A stretch of 64,000 nt of DNA, from NCBI GenBank assembly GCA_035696365.1, contig DASRQS010000091.1, forward strand, positions 1 through 64,000, in the 5' to 3' direction. The stretch is from JALYLC01 sp035696365 (GTDB lineage Bacteria; Actinomycetota; Thermoleophilia; Gaiellales; JALYLC01). The position numbers and the translations under genes are program-made. A model generated the notes under the pieces. The model was not told where the DNA came from, made no database searches, and saw only the letters and a list, made by a program, of their open reading frames with translations. How positions within the stretch are numbered: the first letter of the stretch is position 1; each line of letters starts with the position of its first letter. Below, one piece after another: positions 33,683-42,413 of this stretch.

Positions 33683-35626
33683 GTGGAACCATCCCCAGGG
33701 CGCCATGACGCAGAGAGCGCTGCCGAACGCCGATTGCACGCAGTCGTCGATACGCTCGGCCTGCACGTGTACAGCGGTCAGACCTTCCCTGACGATCGCT
33801 TCGTCACGCTGGTCGCGCTGACGCCATCGCGCTCGCTGCTCGGGCTCACGACGGACGGGACGGGCGGCGGCGACGTGAACTGGCTCGCCGCGATCCACCC
33901 CGACGATCGCGCCCGCTATGACGAGGTGTTCTGCTACGCCAACGAGCGCCTGCTGCATCCGCTCGAGCTGGAGTACCGGCTGTGCGGATACGACGGCGTC
34001 GAGCGCTGGGTCTGGGAGCGCATCTTCCCTCACCGGCTGCGACCCGACGGCGTCGTCGACATCGACGGGGTCGTTGCCGACGTCACGGCGCTGCACCACG
34101 CCACCAACGAGCGCAACGCGCTCTCCCAGCGCCTCGAGCGAGTGCTCGGCGGCGTGGCCGAGTTCGTCGTCTCGTGTGAGATGCGCGACGGGAGCACCAT
34201 CTGGATCGATGCCGGCCCCGGCGCGGAGCGCATGCTCGGCGGGCCGCTGCCCGACGGCGCGGACGGGCCGACCGTCTGGCACGAGTGCGTCCATCCCGAT
34301 GACCGGGCGGTGCTCGATGCCTACCACGAGCAGCTCGCCCAGCGCGAGCCGGCCGAGGCCACCTACCGTCTGCGAGGGCTCGACGGCGTCGAGCGCTGGG
34401 TCTGGGCGAGGGCGCGGCCGCACCCCGGCGACGGCCCGGTTGCCTACGACGCAGTGATCAGCGACGTCACCGAGCGCGAGCGCGCCCGCATCGGGCTGCT
34501 GCTGGCCCGCGAGGAAGCCGAGCGGCGCTCGCGCGTCGATCCCACGACCGGGCTCTTCAACCGCCATCACCTGCTCGACGTGGCGCGCCGCGAGCTCGCG
34601 CGCTCGCAGCGCGAGAACACCAGCCCGGCGCTCGTCCTGCTCGACGTCGACCGCCTGCGCGAGCTCAACGAGCGCAGGGGCCATGCCGTGGGGGACTCCG
34701 TCCTGCGCGAGCTGGCCGGCCGGCTCTCGCACAGCGTGCGTACCTACGACACGATCTCGCACGTCGGCGCCGGCCGCTTCGCAGTGCTGGTGCCCGATCT
34801 GCGCGACGGCGAGGCACTGCGCCGCATCTGCGACGAGATTGCCGCGACGTTGACCGACGAGCCGCTGCGCTCGGCCGGCCGCGAGGTGCGCGTGACCGTC
34901 TCGGCCGGCGGCGCGCGCTCGCACCCCGGCACGACCGTCGACGCGCTCCTGCACACCGCCGAGGTCGCGCTCGCGGCGGCCAAGCTGAACGGCCCCGGCA
35001 GGCAGGCCATCGGGGACAGCCGCAGCAGCCAGCCCGAGGACGAGACCGGCGAGGCCGTGCGTGTGGCCGCGACCCTCGCCCGCGCGGCCGCGGTGCGCGA
35101 GGGCGTCCCGCACGAGCACGAGGTCAGCGTCGCCGAGCTCGCGGAGCTCGTGGGACGGGAGCTGGGACTGCCCGAGAGCCTGCAGGGCGACTTGCGCCTC
35201 GCGGGACTGCTGCACGACGTCGGCACGATCGCCGTCGCCGGCGCGGTGCTCTCCAAGCCGGGCCCGCTCGACGAGGAGGAGTGGGTCGTCCTGCGCGAGC
35301 ACCCGAGCATCGGCGCCGACATGGTTGCCCGCATCCCCGGCCTCTCGCGCACGCAGCTCGCCATCCGCCACCACCACGAGCGCTTCGACGGCCAGGGCTA
35401 TCCCGACCGCCTCGCCGGCGAGTCGATCCCGATGGCCGCTCGCGTGCTCGCGGCCGTCGACGCCTACACCGCGATGACCGAGATCCGGCCCTACCGCGAC
35501 GCACGCGACCGCAAGGAGGCGCTGGAGGAACTGCGCCGCAACGCGGGCACCCAGCTCGACCCGACCGTCGTCGACGCCCTCTGCCGCGTGCTCACCGGCG
35601 AGGGCGCGAGCGCCGTCGCCGCCTGA
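33683..35626 (+). CDS. PAS-PAS-GGDEF(degenerate)-HD-GYP signalling protein
   Basis: 647 residues from GTG 33683. Two PAS-like modules (about residues 30-150 and 160-280), each ending in the repeated YRLxGxDGVERWVWxR. Then a GGDEF-type fold (DPTTGLFNRHHLLDVARREL) in which the signature is GAGRF, so it should not make c-di-GMP. Last is an HD-GYP phosphodiesterase with GLLHDVG, HHHERFDGQGYPD and VDAYTAMTE intact. It likely degrades c-di-GMP in response to a PAS ligand, with the degenerate GGDEF as sensor. No transmembrane segment, so soluble. Confidence 0.9.
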   Translation: MEPSPGRHDAESAAERRLHAVVDTLGLHVYSGQTFPDDRFVTLVALTPSRSLLGLTTDGTGGGDVNWLAAIHPDDRARYDEVFCYANERLLHPLELEYRLCGYDGVERWVWERIFPHRLRPDGVVDIDGVVADVTALHHATNERNALSQRLERVLGGVAEFVVSCEMRDGSTIWIDAGPGAERMLGGPLPDGADGPTVWHECVHPDDRAVLDAYHEQLAQREPAEATYRLRGLDGVERWVWARARPHPGDGPVAYDAVISDVTERERARIGLLLAREEAERRSRVDPTTGLFNRHHLLDVARRELARSQRENTSPALVLLDVDRLRELNERRGHAVGDSVLRELAGRLSHSVRTYDTISHVGAGRFAVLVPDLRDGEALRRICDEIAATLTDEPLRSAGREVRVTVSAGGARSHPGTTVDALLHTAEVALAAAKLNGPGRQAIGDSRSSQPEDETGEAVRVAATLARAAAVREGVPHEHEVSVAELAELVGRELGLPESLQGDLRLAGLLHDVGTIAVAGAVLSKPGPLDEEEWVVLREHPSIGADMVARIPGLSRTQLAIRHHHERFDGQGYPDRLAGESIPMAARVLAAVDAYTAMTEIRPYRDARDRKEALEELRRNAGTQLDPTVVDALCRVLTGEGASAVAA

Positions 35627-35630
35627 AGCC

Positions 35631-35684
35631 TGCACAACTCGGGGTCAGGCACGCACGGGTGCGTGCCTGACCCCGATATGTGCA
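35631..35684. repeat. R2 palindrome, copy 2: bidirectional terminator between convergent genes
   Basis: 26-bp arms 35631-35656 and 35659-35684 with two mismatches: TGCACAACTCGGGGTCAGGC then ACGCAC. The core GGGGTCAG is shared with the 32535 copy. It begins five bases after the HD-GYP stop and ends eight bases before the DUF11 gene stop. Confidence 0.85.
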
Positions 35685-35691
35685 CGGGTCG

Positions 35692-37296
35692 CTATCCGGT
35701 GACTCCCGCCACGCCGTGACGGCTGCGGGGGAGCGTCACGTCCGTCGAGGACGCTGCGCGCGCGGGCGGCGTGTCGTCGGAGGTCGCGACGGCCTTGTTG
35801 ACGAGGCGCTTGCGCTGCGTCAGATCGACCTTCACGAGCAGCGTGAACTGCCTGTGCTTGTGCTTGGCGAGCACGCCGACCGTCCAGCAGACCTGCGCGC
35901 CCGAGAGCGTGCCGCTGCCGGTCGAGACGACGGTCACGCCGTCGGGGAGGTTGTCGCAGACCTTCACGCCGTGCGCGGTGGCGCGGCCGACGTTGGTGAC
36001 CACGAGGGTGTAGTGGATGGACTCGCCCGCGCGCACCGTGGCGGGCTTGCCGGCCTTCTTGAGCGAGAGCTTCGGCTTGCCGGGAGACGCGGGCCCCGTG
36101 CCGCCACCCGACGGCGGCGGCGCCTTCCAGATGCCGGCGTCCCAGTCCAGATCACGCTGTCCCGGGGCGAGCACGGTGCTGACGGCGCAGCCGTCGGAGC
36201 CGGCGTCCGAGCCGTTCGCGCGCGTCGAGCCGCTCGCGTCCTTCGTGGTCAGGCTGAAGCCCGAGGGGATCGTGCCGACCTCGAAGCAGACGTTGTAGGT
36301 GCCCGGCGGGAGGCGATCGAAGATGTAGAGCCCGTTGGCGTCCGTCACGGTGTGCCCGATCACGGCGCCGGTGGAGTCGTGCAGCGCCACGCCCACGCCG
36401 CCGACGCCGTGCTCGCCCGCGTCCTGGATGCCGTTGTGGTTGGAGTCCTCCCACACGCGGTCGCCGATCGCTGCGGGCTTCCAGAAGCCGAAGTCGTAGG
36501 TCGGGATGAAGGAGCCGGCGGCGCCGGTCGGGGCCGAGGCGATGCACGGCACGCCGTTGCTCAGCGCGGCATCGGAGTCGATCGCGTCGTTCGCGCCGAC
36601 GTTCGCCGGCGTGAGCTCGAAGCCCGCGAGCGGCCCGCCCGCGTCGACGCAGACGGCGTAGGTCGTTCCGGGCTGCAGCCTGTCGAAGCGGTAGAGCCCG
36701 TTGGCGTCCGTCGTGGTCGTCCCCGCGAGCGCGCCGGAGGCGTTGTAGAGGCGCACCGTCACGCCGGCGAAGCCGGGCTCGCCGGCGGTCTGCAGCCCGT
36801 CGTGGTTCTGGTCCCACCAGACGTAGTCGCCGAGACCGGCGAAGCCGACCGTCGAGGTCGCCTCGCCGTGATTGTTCGTGGTCGGCCTGTCGCCGGGCGC
36901 CGCGACGTCCGCGACGTTGACGAGATCGCCGGCCGGCACGTCGTCGTCCACGCGCACCGTGATCGTGTACGTGACGGAGGCGCCGACGGCGAGCGGAGCC
37001 ACCGGGCAGGTGATGACGGCGGCCGCAGCGGTGCAGCCGGAGGACGCGCTCACGAAGGTCGTGTGCGCCGGCAGGGTGTCCGTCACGGTGCCGGGGGCGT
37101 TCGCTTGCGTCCCGTGATTCTCGACCAGGATCGTGTACGTCAGCAGGTCGCCAGGTGCAGCCTGGGCGTGATCGACGACCTTCACCAGGCTCAGATCGGG
37201 ATGCGCGGACGCGAGGGCCGGCACGACCAGCAGGCCGCTCACGGCAACCAGCAGCAGAAGAGCGCGGCGCATTCGGCGCCTGGGAATCAGGTGCAT
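35692..37296 (-). CDS. Secreted DUF11 / SdrD B-domain surface protein
   Basis: 534 residues. Signal peptide RRALLLLVAVSGLLVVPALA then SAHP. Domains in order: DUF11 (about 35-130), two SdrD_B/Cna-B-like repeats with GDYVWWDQNHDGLQTAGEPG and GDRVWEDSNHNGIQDAGEHG (Asp-rich Ca-binding-like turns), a Gly/Pro linker (SGGGTGPASPGKPK), and a second DUF11 (about 410-510). No LPxTG motif or C-terminal anchor is seen, so it is probably secreted or loosely wall-bound. CAGGAGAAGACG ahead of ATG gives a real ribosome-binding site, unlike most lead genes here. Confidence 0.88.
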   Translation of the reverse strand: MHLIPRRRMRRALLLLVAVSGLLVVPALASAHPDLSLVKVVDHAQAAPGDLLTYTILVENHGTQANAPGTVTDTLPAHTTFVSASSGCTAAAAVITCPVAPLAVGASVTYTITVRVDDDVPAGDLVNVADVAAPGDRPTTNNHGEATSTVGFAGLGDYVWWDQNHDGLQTAGEPGFAGVTVRLYNASGALAGTTTTDANGLYRFDRLQPGTTYAVCVDAGGPLAGFELTPANVGANDAIDSDAALSNGVPCIASAPTGAAGSFIPTYDFGFWKPAAIGDRVWEDSNHNGIQDAGEHGVGGVGVALHDSTGAVIGHTVTDANGLYIFDRLPPGTYNVCFEVGTIPSGFSLTTKDASGSTRANGSDAGSDGCAVSTVLAPGQRDLDWDAGIWKAPPPSGGGTGPASPGKPKLSLKKAGKPATVRAGESIHYTLVVTNVGRATAHGVKVCDNLPDGVTVVSTGSGTLSGAQVCWTVGVLAKHKHRQFTLLVKVDLTQRKRLVNKAVATSDDTPPARAASSTDVTLPRSRHGVAGVTG

Positions 37297-37372
37297 CGTC
37301 TTCTCCTGGTGTCGCTCGTCCGGACTTGCGGCGGTCCGCGGAATTCGGAGACCCGAGGAGACCCTAGCAATA

Positions 37373-37437
37373 CCCCTTTCGGGGGCCGCCGGGGGATTCG
37401 GCGGACCTCGGGAGGTTCCCTAGGTCCCTGCTGGGAC
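37373..37437 (-). terminator. Cluster of hairpins after fbiC
   Basis: Within the 145-nt gap: GTCCC/GGGAC (37424-37437), CCGCCG/CGGCGG (37386-37404) and CCCC/GGGG (37373-37384). Read on the minus strand they follow the fbiC stop and precede the DUF11 gene, whose promoter may be TAGGGT just downstream of them. Confidence 0.5.
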
Positions 37438-37441
37438 GGGC

Positions 37442-39895
37442 CTAGACGCCGATCAACCCAGGGCGGATCAGATGGGCGGGCCGCTGCAACCCGCCGTCGT
37501 CATAGGGCGGAGGATCCGCGGGGGCGAGCTCGGGGGCGCCGAACGACGCGGCGATGCGCTCGGCTGGAGCGTCCTCGTACAGCGTCGTGCGCTGGCGCGG
37601 CGAGCGGGCCGCGGCACGGATCACTTCCTCCATGCGCTCGGGTGGGCATTCCTGTCCGTGGCTCGCGCCCGCGGCGCGGCTGATCGACTCGTTCATGAGC
37701 GTGCCGCCCAGGTCGTTCACGCCGGAGTCGAGCAGCGCGCGCGCGCCGTCGGGGCCGAGCTTGACCCATGAGGCCTGGATGTTCGTCACGTGCGGGTCGA
37801 GCACGAGGCGTGCGGCCGCATGCAGCACGACGGCCTCGCGGAACGTCGGACCGTGACGGGCGAGGCCCCTGAGCGCGATGGGCGCTTCCTCGTGCACGAA
37901 CGGCAGCGGGACGAACTCGGTGAAGCCGCCCGTCTCGCGCTGCAGGTCGCGGATCGCGAGGATGTGCCGGGCCTGATGGATGGGCGCCTCGATGTGCCCG
38001 AACATGATCGTCGAGGTCGTCCGCAAACCCACGCCGTGGGCGGTGCGCATGACCTCGAGCCACTGCTCGGTGCGAAGCTTGTCCGGGCAGAGCACGCGCC
38101 GCACCTCGTCGTCGAGCACCTCGGCCGCCGTGCCCGGGAGGCTGCCGAGCCCTGCTTCGCGCAGCTGCTCGAGGTAGTCCCGCAGCTCCCAGCCCTCGGT
38201 GGCGGCGCCCTGCCAGACCTCGAGCGGCGAGAACGCATGCACGTGCAGCGCGGGCAGCGCCTCGCGGATCGCGCGTACGAGGTCGAGGTACCAGGAGCCC
38301 GTGAACCCCGGGTGGATGCCGCCCTGCAGGCAGACCTCGGTGGCGCCGCGATCCCACGCCTCGAGGCAGCGCCGCACCACCTCGTCGACGCCGAGCAGGT
38401 AGGCGGGGCCGCGCAGGTTGGCGGCCAGGCGGCCCTTCGAGAACGCGCAGAAGCCGCAGCGGAAGTAGCAGACGTTGGTGTAGTTGATATTCCGGCAGAC
38501 GACGTAGGTGACATCCTCGCCAGAGCGCCCGGCGCGCCGTGCGTCCGCCGCCCGCGACAGCAGCTCCACCTCGGGCCCGCGCGCGCTCAGCAGCGCCTCG
38601 GCATCGCTCAGGCTCAGCTCGGCGCCGCGCTCGCTGCGCCCGAGCGCGCGCGCGAACGGCTTCGAGACGGCGCCGGTGAGCTGCGGGCGGCGTCCGCCCT
38701 GCCAGGCGGCCGGCGGCTCCGGGCTCGTGCCGGCGAACCAGGTGCCCTCGTCGCGCGCCAGGCCGTCGCCGTCGGAGGCGGCCAGCGCGGGGCCGCGCAC
38801 GTCCTTCGCGAGCCAGCGCTCGGCGCCGCGCAGGAAGCGCGGGTAGATCGGGAGGCGCGGTGCCAGCGTGCGGCCGGCGGCGGCGGTCGCGGCGGCGAGC
38901 AGCGAGCGCTCGGGCCACGGCGCCTCGGGATTGACGTGATCGGGCGTGACGGGCGAGACGCCGCCGAAGTCGTCGATGCCCGCCTCGAGCAGCCGCGGGA
39001 ACTCGGCGTGCGCGAGGTTCGGAGGAGCCTGGACCGCGACGTCCAGCGGCATCAGCAGGCGCGTGAGCGCGATCGTCCAGAGGTGGTCCTCGAGCGAGGG
39101 CTCGGGGGCCTCGGCCATCTTGGTGCCGGGCTTGGCGCGGAAGTTCTGCACGATCAGCTCCTGCAGGTGACCGTGGCGCTCGTGCAGCTCGCGCAGCGCG
39201 AGCAGCGCTTCCACGCGCTCTTTCCGCGTCTCGCCGATGCCGATCAGGATGCCGCTCGTGTACGGGATCGCGAGCCGCCCCGCGCGGTCGATCGCGTCCA
39301 GGCGTACCTCGGGCAGCTTGTCGGGCGAGCCGAAGTGCGCGCCGCCGCGCTGCGACAGCCGGGCGCTCGCGGTCTCGAGCATGATCCCCTGCGACGCGCT
39401 GACCTCGCGCAGCGCGAGCAGCTCGTCGTCGTCGAGGATGCCGGGATTGGCGTGCGGCAGCAGGCCGGTCTCGCGCAGCACCAGGCCCGCGCAGTGCGCC
39501 AGGTAGGCCGCCGTCGTGGGGAAGCCGAGGCGGTCGAGCTCCTCGCGCGCTGCGCGGTAGCGCAGCTCCGGCTTGTCGCCGAGCGTGAAGAGCGCCTCGT
39601 GGCAGCCGGCGAGCCGCCCCGCCTCGGCGACCGCGAGCACCTCGTCCTCGCTCATGTAGCAGCGCTCGCCGCGTCGCGGCGGCCGCGCGAACGTGCAGTA
39701 GTGGCAGACGTCGCGGCAGAGGTGCGTGAGCGGGATGAAGACCTTGGGCGAGAACGTCACGAACGGACCGCGCGAGCGCTCGCGCGCCCGCTCGCACAAC
39801 TCGGCGAGCGCCGGCCCTCCGCCGGCGGCGTAGGCCAGTGCCTCCTCGGCGCTGAGCGTCGTGCCGGCGCGCTCCCCGTTCGTCGCCGTGGTCAT
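37442..39895 (-). CDS. fbiC: FO synthase, fused CofG-CofH (FbiC)
   Basis: Makes the deazaflavin FO from tyrosine and 5-amino-6-ribitylaminouracil with two radical SAM sites. 817 residues. The N-terminal CofG-like half has Cys60-x3-Cys64-x2-Cys67 in CRDVCHYCTFARPP; the CofH-like half has Cys476-x3-Cys480-x2-Cys483 in CYFRCGFCAFSKG. Fused FbiC is the actinobacterial form. Its ATG overlaps the LLM oxidoreductase stop by 4 nt. The rest of the F420 pathway follows at 41847-44088. Confidence 0.96.
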   Translation of the reverse strand: MTTATNGERAGTTLSAEEALAYAAGGGPALAELCERARERSRGPFVTFSPKVFIPLTHLCRDVCHYCTFARPPRRGERCYMSEDEVLAVAEAGRLAGCHEALFTLGDKPELRYRAAREELDRLGFPTTAAYLAHCAGLVLRETGLLPHANPGILDDDELLALREVSASQGIMLETASARLSQRGGAHFGSPDKLPEVRLDAIDRAGRLAIPYTSGILIGIGETRKERVEALLALRELHERHGHLQELIVQNFRAKPGTKMAEAPEPSLEDHLWTIALTRLLMPLDVAVQAPPNLAHAEFPRLLEAGIDDFGGVSPVTPDHVNPEAPWPERSLLAAATAAAGRTLAPRLPIYPRFLRGAERWLAKDVRGPALAASDGDGLARDEGTWFAGTSPEPPAAWQGGRRPQLTGAVSKPFARALGRSERGAELSLSDAEALLSARGPEVELLSRAADARRAGRSGEDVTYVVCRNINYTNVCYFRCGFCAFSKGRLAANLRGPAYLLGVDEVVRRCLEAWDRGATEVCLQGGIHPGFTGSWYLDLVRAIREALPALHVHAFSPLEVWQGAATEGWELRDYLEQLREAGLGSLPGTAAEVLDDEVRRVLCPDKLRTEQWLEVMRTAHGVGLRTTSTIMFGHIEAPIHQARHILAIRDLQRETGGFTEFVPLPFVHEEAPIALRGLARHGPTFREAVVLHAAARLVLDPHVTNIQASWVKLGPDGARALLDSGVNDLGGTLMNESISRAAGASHGQECPPERMEEVIRAAARSPRQRTTLYEDAPAERIAASFGAPELAPADPPPYDDGGLQRPAHLIRPGLIGV

Positions 39896-40677
39896 GTCGT
39901 GACCCGATCGCGCCAGGCGCACAGCCGCTCGACCTGCGCGACGTCGTAGTCCGGCGCCGACAGGGTCACGATCAGGTGCGTCATGCCGGCCTCCTGGTAG
40001 CCGTCCATGAGCTCGGCCTCGTCCTCCTCGAGCAGCACGGTGCGCTCGATCTCGGCGGGATCGCGCCCGATCGCCGTGCAGTGCTCGTCGAGGATCGCAC
40101 TCTTGTGCGCCAGTTCCGCCGGCGTCCCGTAGCAATTCCAGAGGTCGGCATGCTCGGCCACCAGACGCAACAGCTTGCGCTCGCCGCCTCCGGCGATCAG
40201 CAGCGGCAGGTGCCCCCGCACGGGGCCGGGGGTGAGCCGGTCCAGCCGCCGGCGCAGCCGCGGCAGGGCGGCGCCGAGCGCCTCGACTCGATCGCCCGCG
40301 CTGCCGAACGGATAGCCGTAGTGGGCATAGTCGGGCTCGAACCAGCCCGCGCCGATGCCGAGCACGAAGCGGCCGTCGCTCGCGTGGTCGATCGTGCGGG
40401 CCATGTCGGCGTGCAGATCGGGGTTGCGGTAGGAGTTGCAGGCGACGAGCGCGCCGAGGCTCGCGCGCCGGGTCGCGCCCGCGAGCGCTCCCAGCACCGT
40501 CATGCACTCGAGATTCGGTCCCGACGGATCCTCGGCGGCGCCGCTCTGGAAGAAGTGATCCCACGTCCACAGCGAGTCGGCGCCTGCGGCCTCCGCGGCG
40601 AGCGCGGCGCGGCGCACGTCGTCGTAGGCCGGGCCGTAGGGGGGAATCGCGGCGCCGATGCGCAGGGGATGCGACAC
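39892..40677 (-). CDS. LLM-class F420-dependent oxidoreductase (short form)
   Basis: 261 residues of bacterial-luciferase-like TIM barrel: WTWDHFFQSG, NSYRNPDLHADMARTIDHAS, LGIGAGWFEPDY and LIAGGGERKLLRLVAEHADLW are the F420-binding LLM blocks. GTG 40677 is set by TAGGAT six bases upstream. Cotranscribed with fbiC. It is a paralogue of 44500-45288, with the same blocks in the same order. Substrate unknown. Confidence 0.88.
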   Translation of the reverse strand: MSHPLRIGAAIPPYGPAYDDVRRAALAAEAAGADSLWTWDHFFQSGAAEDPSGPNLECMTVLGALAGATRRASLGALVACNSYRNPDLHADMARTIDHASDGRFVLGIGAGWFEPDYAHYGYPFGSAGDRVEALGAALPRLRRRLDRLTPGPVRGHLPLLIAGGGERKLLRLVAEHADLWNCYGTPAELAHKSAILDEHCTAIGRDPAEIERTVLLEEDEAELMDGYQEAGMTHLIVTLSAPDYDVAQVERLCAWRDRVTT

Positions 40678-40683
40678 GCCCGG

Positions 40684-40689
40684 ATCCTA
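40684..40689 (-). promoter_or_regulatory. -10 hexamer TAGGAT, leaderless promoter of LLM-fbiC
   Basis: TAGGAT lies six bases before GTG 40677 on the minus strand. Confidence 0.55.
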
Positions 40690-40721
40690 GCCCCGATCCC
40701 GCGGGCCTCCCTTGGGTCCGC

Positions 40722-40748
40722 ATAAATTGGGGTCAGACCCCAAGTTAT
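40722..40748. repeat. R2 palindrome, copy 3
   Basis: ATAAATTGGGGTC-A-GACCCCAAGTTAT: 13-bp arms with one mismatch. It lies upstream of the LLM-fbiC promoter, next to copy 4 at 40766. Confidence 0.75.
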
Positions 40749-40765
40749 TCATGTCACTTGGGCGT

Positions 40766-40798
40766 GCACACACCGGGGGTCTGGACCCCGGTTTGTGC
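40766..40798. repeat. R2 palindrome, copy 4
   Basis: GCACACACCGGGGGTC and GACCCCGGTTTGTGC around TG, with one extra G in the left arm. It ends 16 bases past the 3' end of the FGD-like gene (stop at 40814, minus strand), so may terminate it. Confidence 0.75.
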
Positions 40799-40813
40799 GT
40801 TGCTGCGGCTGGG

Positions 40814-41833
40814 TCAGAGCTCGCGCAGGCGCGGGGCCAGCTCGGCTGCGAAGCGCTCGAGGAAGCCGAGCTGGTCGTTCGCGGGGCTGTGGAAGACGAG
40901 GTGGCGGAAGCCGAGCTCGACGTAGGGCGCGATGCCCTCCACCGCCTCGTCGGGATCGCCGGTGCAGATGAAGCGCGAGGCGGCCTGCTCGTCGTCGAGC
41001 TGGTCTGCCAGCCGCTCGAGCTCGACGGGGTCGTGGACGCCCGACTTGGCCTCGGCCGGTAGCGCCAGCGGCGCCCAGAAGCGGCAGTCGGCGACCGCGG
41101 TGGCCCGGTCCTTGGCGTACGAGAGCTTGATCTCGATCATCCGCTCGATCGAGCCGGGATCGTTGCCCTCCTCGCTCGCGCCGGCGGCGGCGTTCGGCAG
41201 CAGCCTCTCGGCGTAGAGCTCGCGCGGCTTGCCGGAGGTCGTGATCAGTCCGCCCGCGGCGCCCGCGAAGCGCGCCCCCTTGGGCCCGCCCGCGGCGATC
41301 CAGATCGGGATCGGCTCGGGCGGCTTGTCGTAGATCGTCGCGGCGCGCGTGTGGTACCACCGCCCGTCGAAATCCACGCGCTCGGACGTCCAGAGCTCCC
41401 GGATCAGGGCAACCGCCTCGCGCAGCCGCTCGAGGCGCTCGCCGGAGCCCGGCCACTCGACACCGGTCGGAGCGACCTCGTTCATCGCCTCGCCTGCGCC
41501 CAGGCCGAGGAAGATCCGGCCGGGGGCGAGGCAGCCGAGCGTGGCGAACGCCTGTGCGACGACCGACGGGTGATAGCGGTAGCTGGGCGTCAGCACGCTG
41601 GTGCCGATGAGGACGCGCGATGTCTGCACCGTGAGCGCGCCGAGCCACGGCAGCGACGCGGGCGAATGCCCTCCCGTGTGCCTGAACGGCTGGAAGTGGT
41701 CCGAGACGGCCACGCTGTCGAGGCCGTGGCGCTCGGCCGCGAGCCCGAACGAGAGCAGCTCGCCCGGCGCGAACTGCTCGGCGGACGCCTTGTAGCCGAG
41801 GCGCAGCGGCGGAAGGGAGGGGGAAGGAGGCAT
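40814..41833 (-). CDS. LLM-class F420-dependent oxidoreductase, FGD-like
   Basis: 339 residues, the length of F420-dependent glucose-6-phosphate dehydrogenase. RLGYKASAEQFAPGELLSFG, DSVAVSDHFQPFRHTGGHSP, GTSVLTPSYRYHPSVVAQAF and GAGEAMNE match FGD strongly, including the F420-site His. It probably reduces F420 using glucose-6-phosphate, feeding the other F420 enzymes nearby. The related hydroxymycolic acid dehydrogenases are an alternative. Divergent from cofC; the ATG shares a base with the cofC -10. Confidence 0.85.
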   Translation of the reverse strand: MPPSPSLPPLRLGYKASAEQFAPGELLSFGLAAERHGLDSVAVSDHFQPFRHTGGHSPASLPWLGALTVQTSRVLIGTSVLTPSYRYHPSVVAQAFATLGCLAPGRIFLGLGAGEAMNEVAPTGVEWPGSGERLERLREAVALIRELWTSERVDFDGRWYHTRAATIYDKPPEPIPIWIAAGGPKGARFAGAAGGLITTSGKPRELYAERLLPNAAAGASEEGNDPGSIERMIEIKLSYAKDRATAVADCRFWAPLALPAEAKSGVHDPVELERLADQLDDEQAASRFICTGDPDEAVEGIAPYVELGFRHLVFHSPANDQLGFLERFAAELAPRLREL

Positions 41834-41838
41834 AGACT
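41833..41838 (+). promoter_or_regulatory. -10 hexamer TAGACT, leaderless promoter of cofC-cofD-cofE
   Basis: TAGACT lies eight bases before ATG 41847 and overlaps the first base of the divergent FGD-like gene. Confidence 0.55.
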
Positions 41839-41846
41839 CGGCCCCG

Positions 41847-42413
41847 ATGGTAGCCCGTTCGCATCGCGGATGGCTGGCGCTGATTCCCGTCAAGGCGCTG
41901 CCCCGGGGCAAGTCCCGTCTGGCTGGCGTGCTGGATGAGGACGCGCGCAGCGACCTCGTCCTGTTCCTGCTCCGGCGCGTCGTGAATGCGTGCCTCGAAG
42001 CCGGCCTCGAGGTCTGCGTCGTCTCCCCCGACGCGGAGGTGCACGCCTTCGCGCGCGCGCTCGGAGCGGACGCGCTCGACGACGGCGACCGCGATCTCTC
42101 GGCCAGCGTCGGCCTCGCCCTGGAACGCCATGCCAGCGCGCCGGGCGTGGTCGTTCTGGCCGCCGACCTCCCGCACGTCACGGCGGACGACGTGCGCGAG
42201 TTGATCGCGCACGCGCGGCCGCTCGCCCTCGTCGCGGCTGCCGACGGGACGACGAACGCGGTCGCCGCGTCGCCCCCGGCGTCCTTCCGGCCGAGCTACG
42301 GTCCCGGCAGCGCCGCGCGGCATGGGGGCACGCGCCTGCACCTGGTCGGGATCGAGCGCGATGTCGACACGCCCGACGACCTCGGGCTCGCGCTGCTCGC
42401 ATGCCCCGGGTGA
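41847..42413 (+). CDS. cofC: 2-phospho-L-lactate / PEP guanylyltransferase (CofC/FbiD)
   Basis: Makes the GPP-type activated intermediate (enolpyruvyl- or lactyl-2-diphospho-guanosine) for F420. 188 residues. LIPVKALPRGKSRLAGVLDE is the nucleotide-binding start; VVLAADLPHVTADDV and FRPSYGPGSAARHG follow the family. It overlaps cofD by 13 nt. Confidence 0.93.
   Translation: MVARSHRGWLALIPVKALPRGKSRLAGVLDEDARSDLVLFLLRRVVNACLEAGLEVCVVSPDAEVHAFARALGADALDDGDRDLSASVGLALERHASAPGVVVLAADLPHVTADDVRELIAHARPLALVAAADGTTNAVAASPPASFRPSYGPGSAARHGGTRLHLVGIERDVDTPDDLGLALLACPG

Noticed and set aside
33410..35635. 741-codon open frame on the minus strand opposite the HD-GYP gene
   Set aside because: Antisense shadow of a GC-rich gene: His/Arg/Ala-rich without domains, and the plus-strand frame has clear families.
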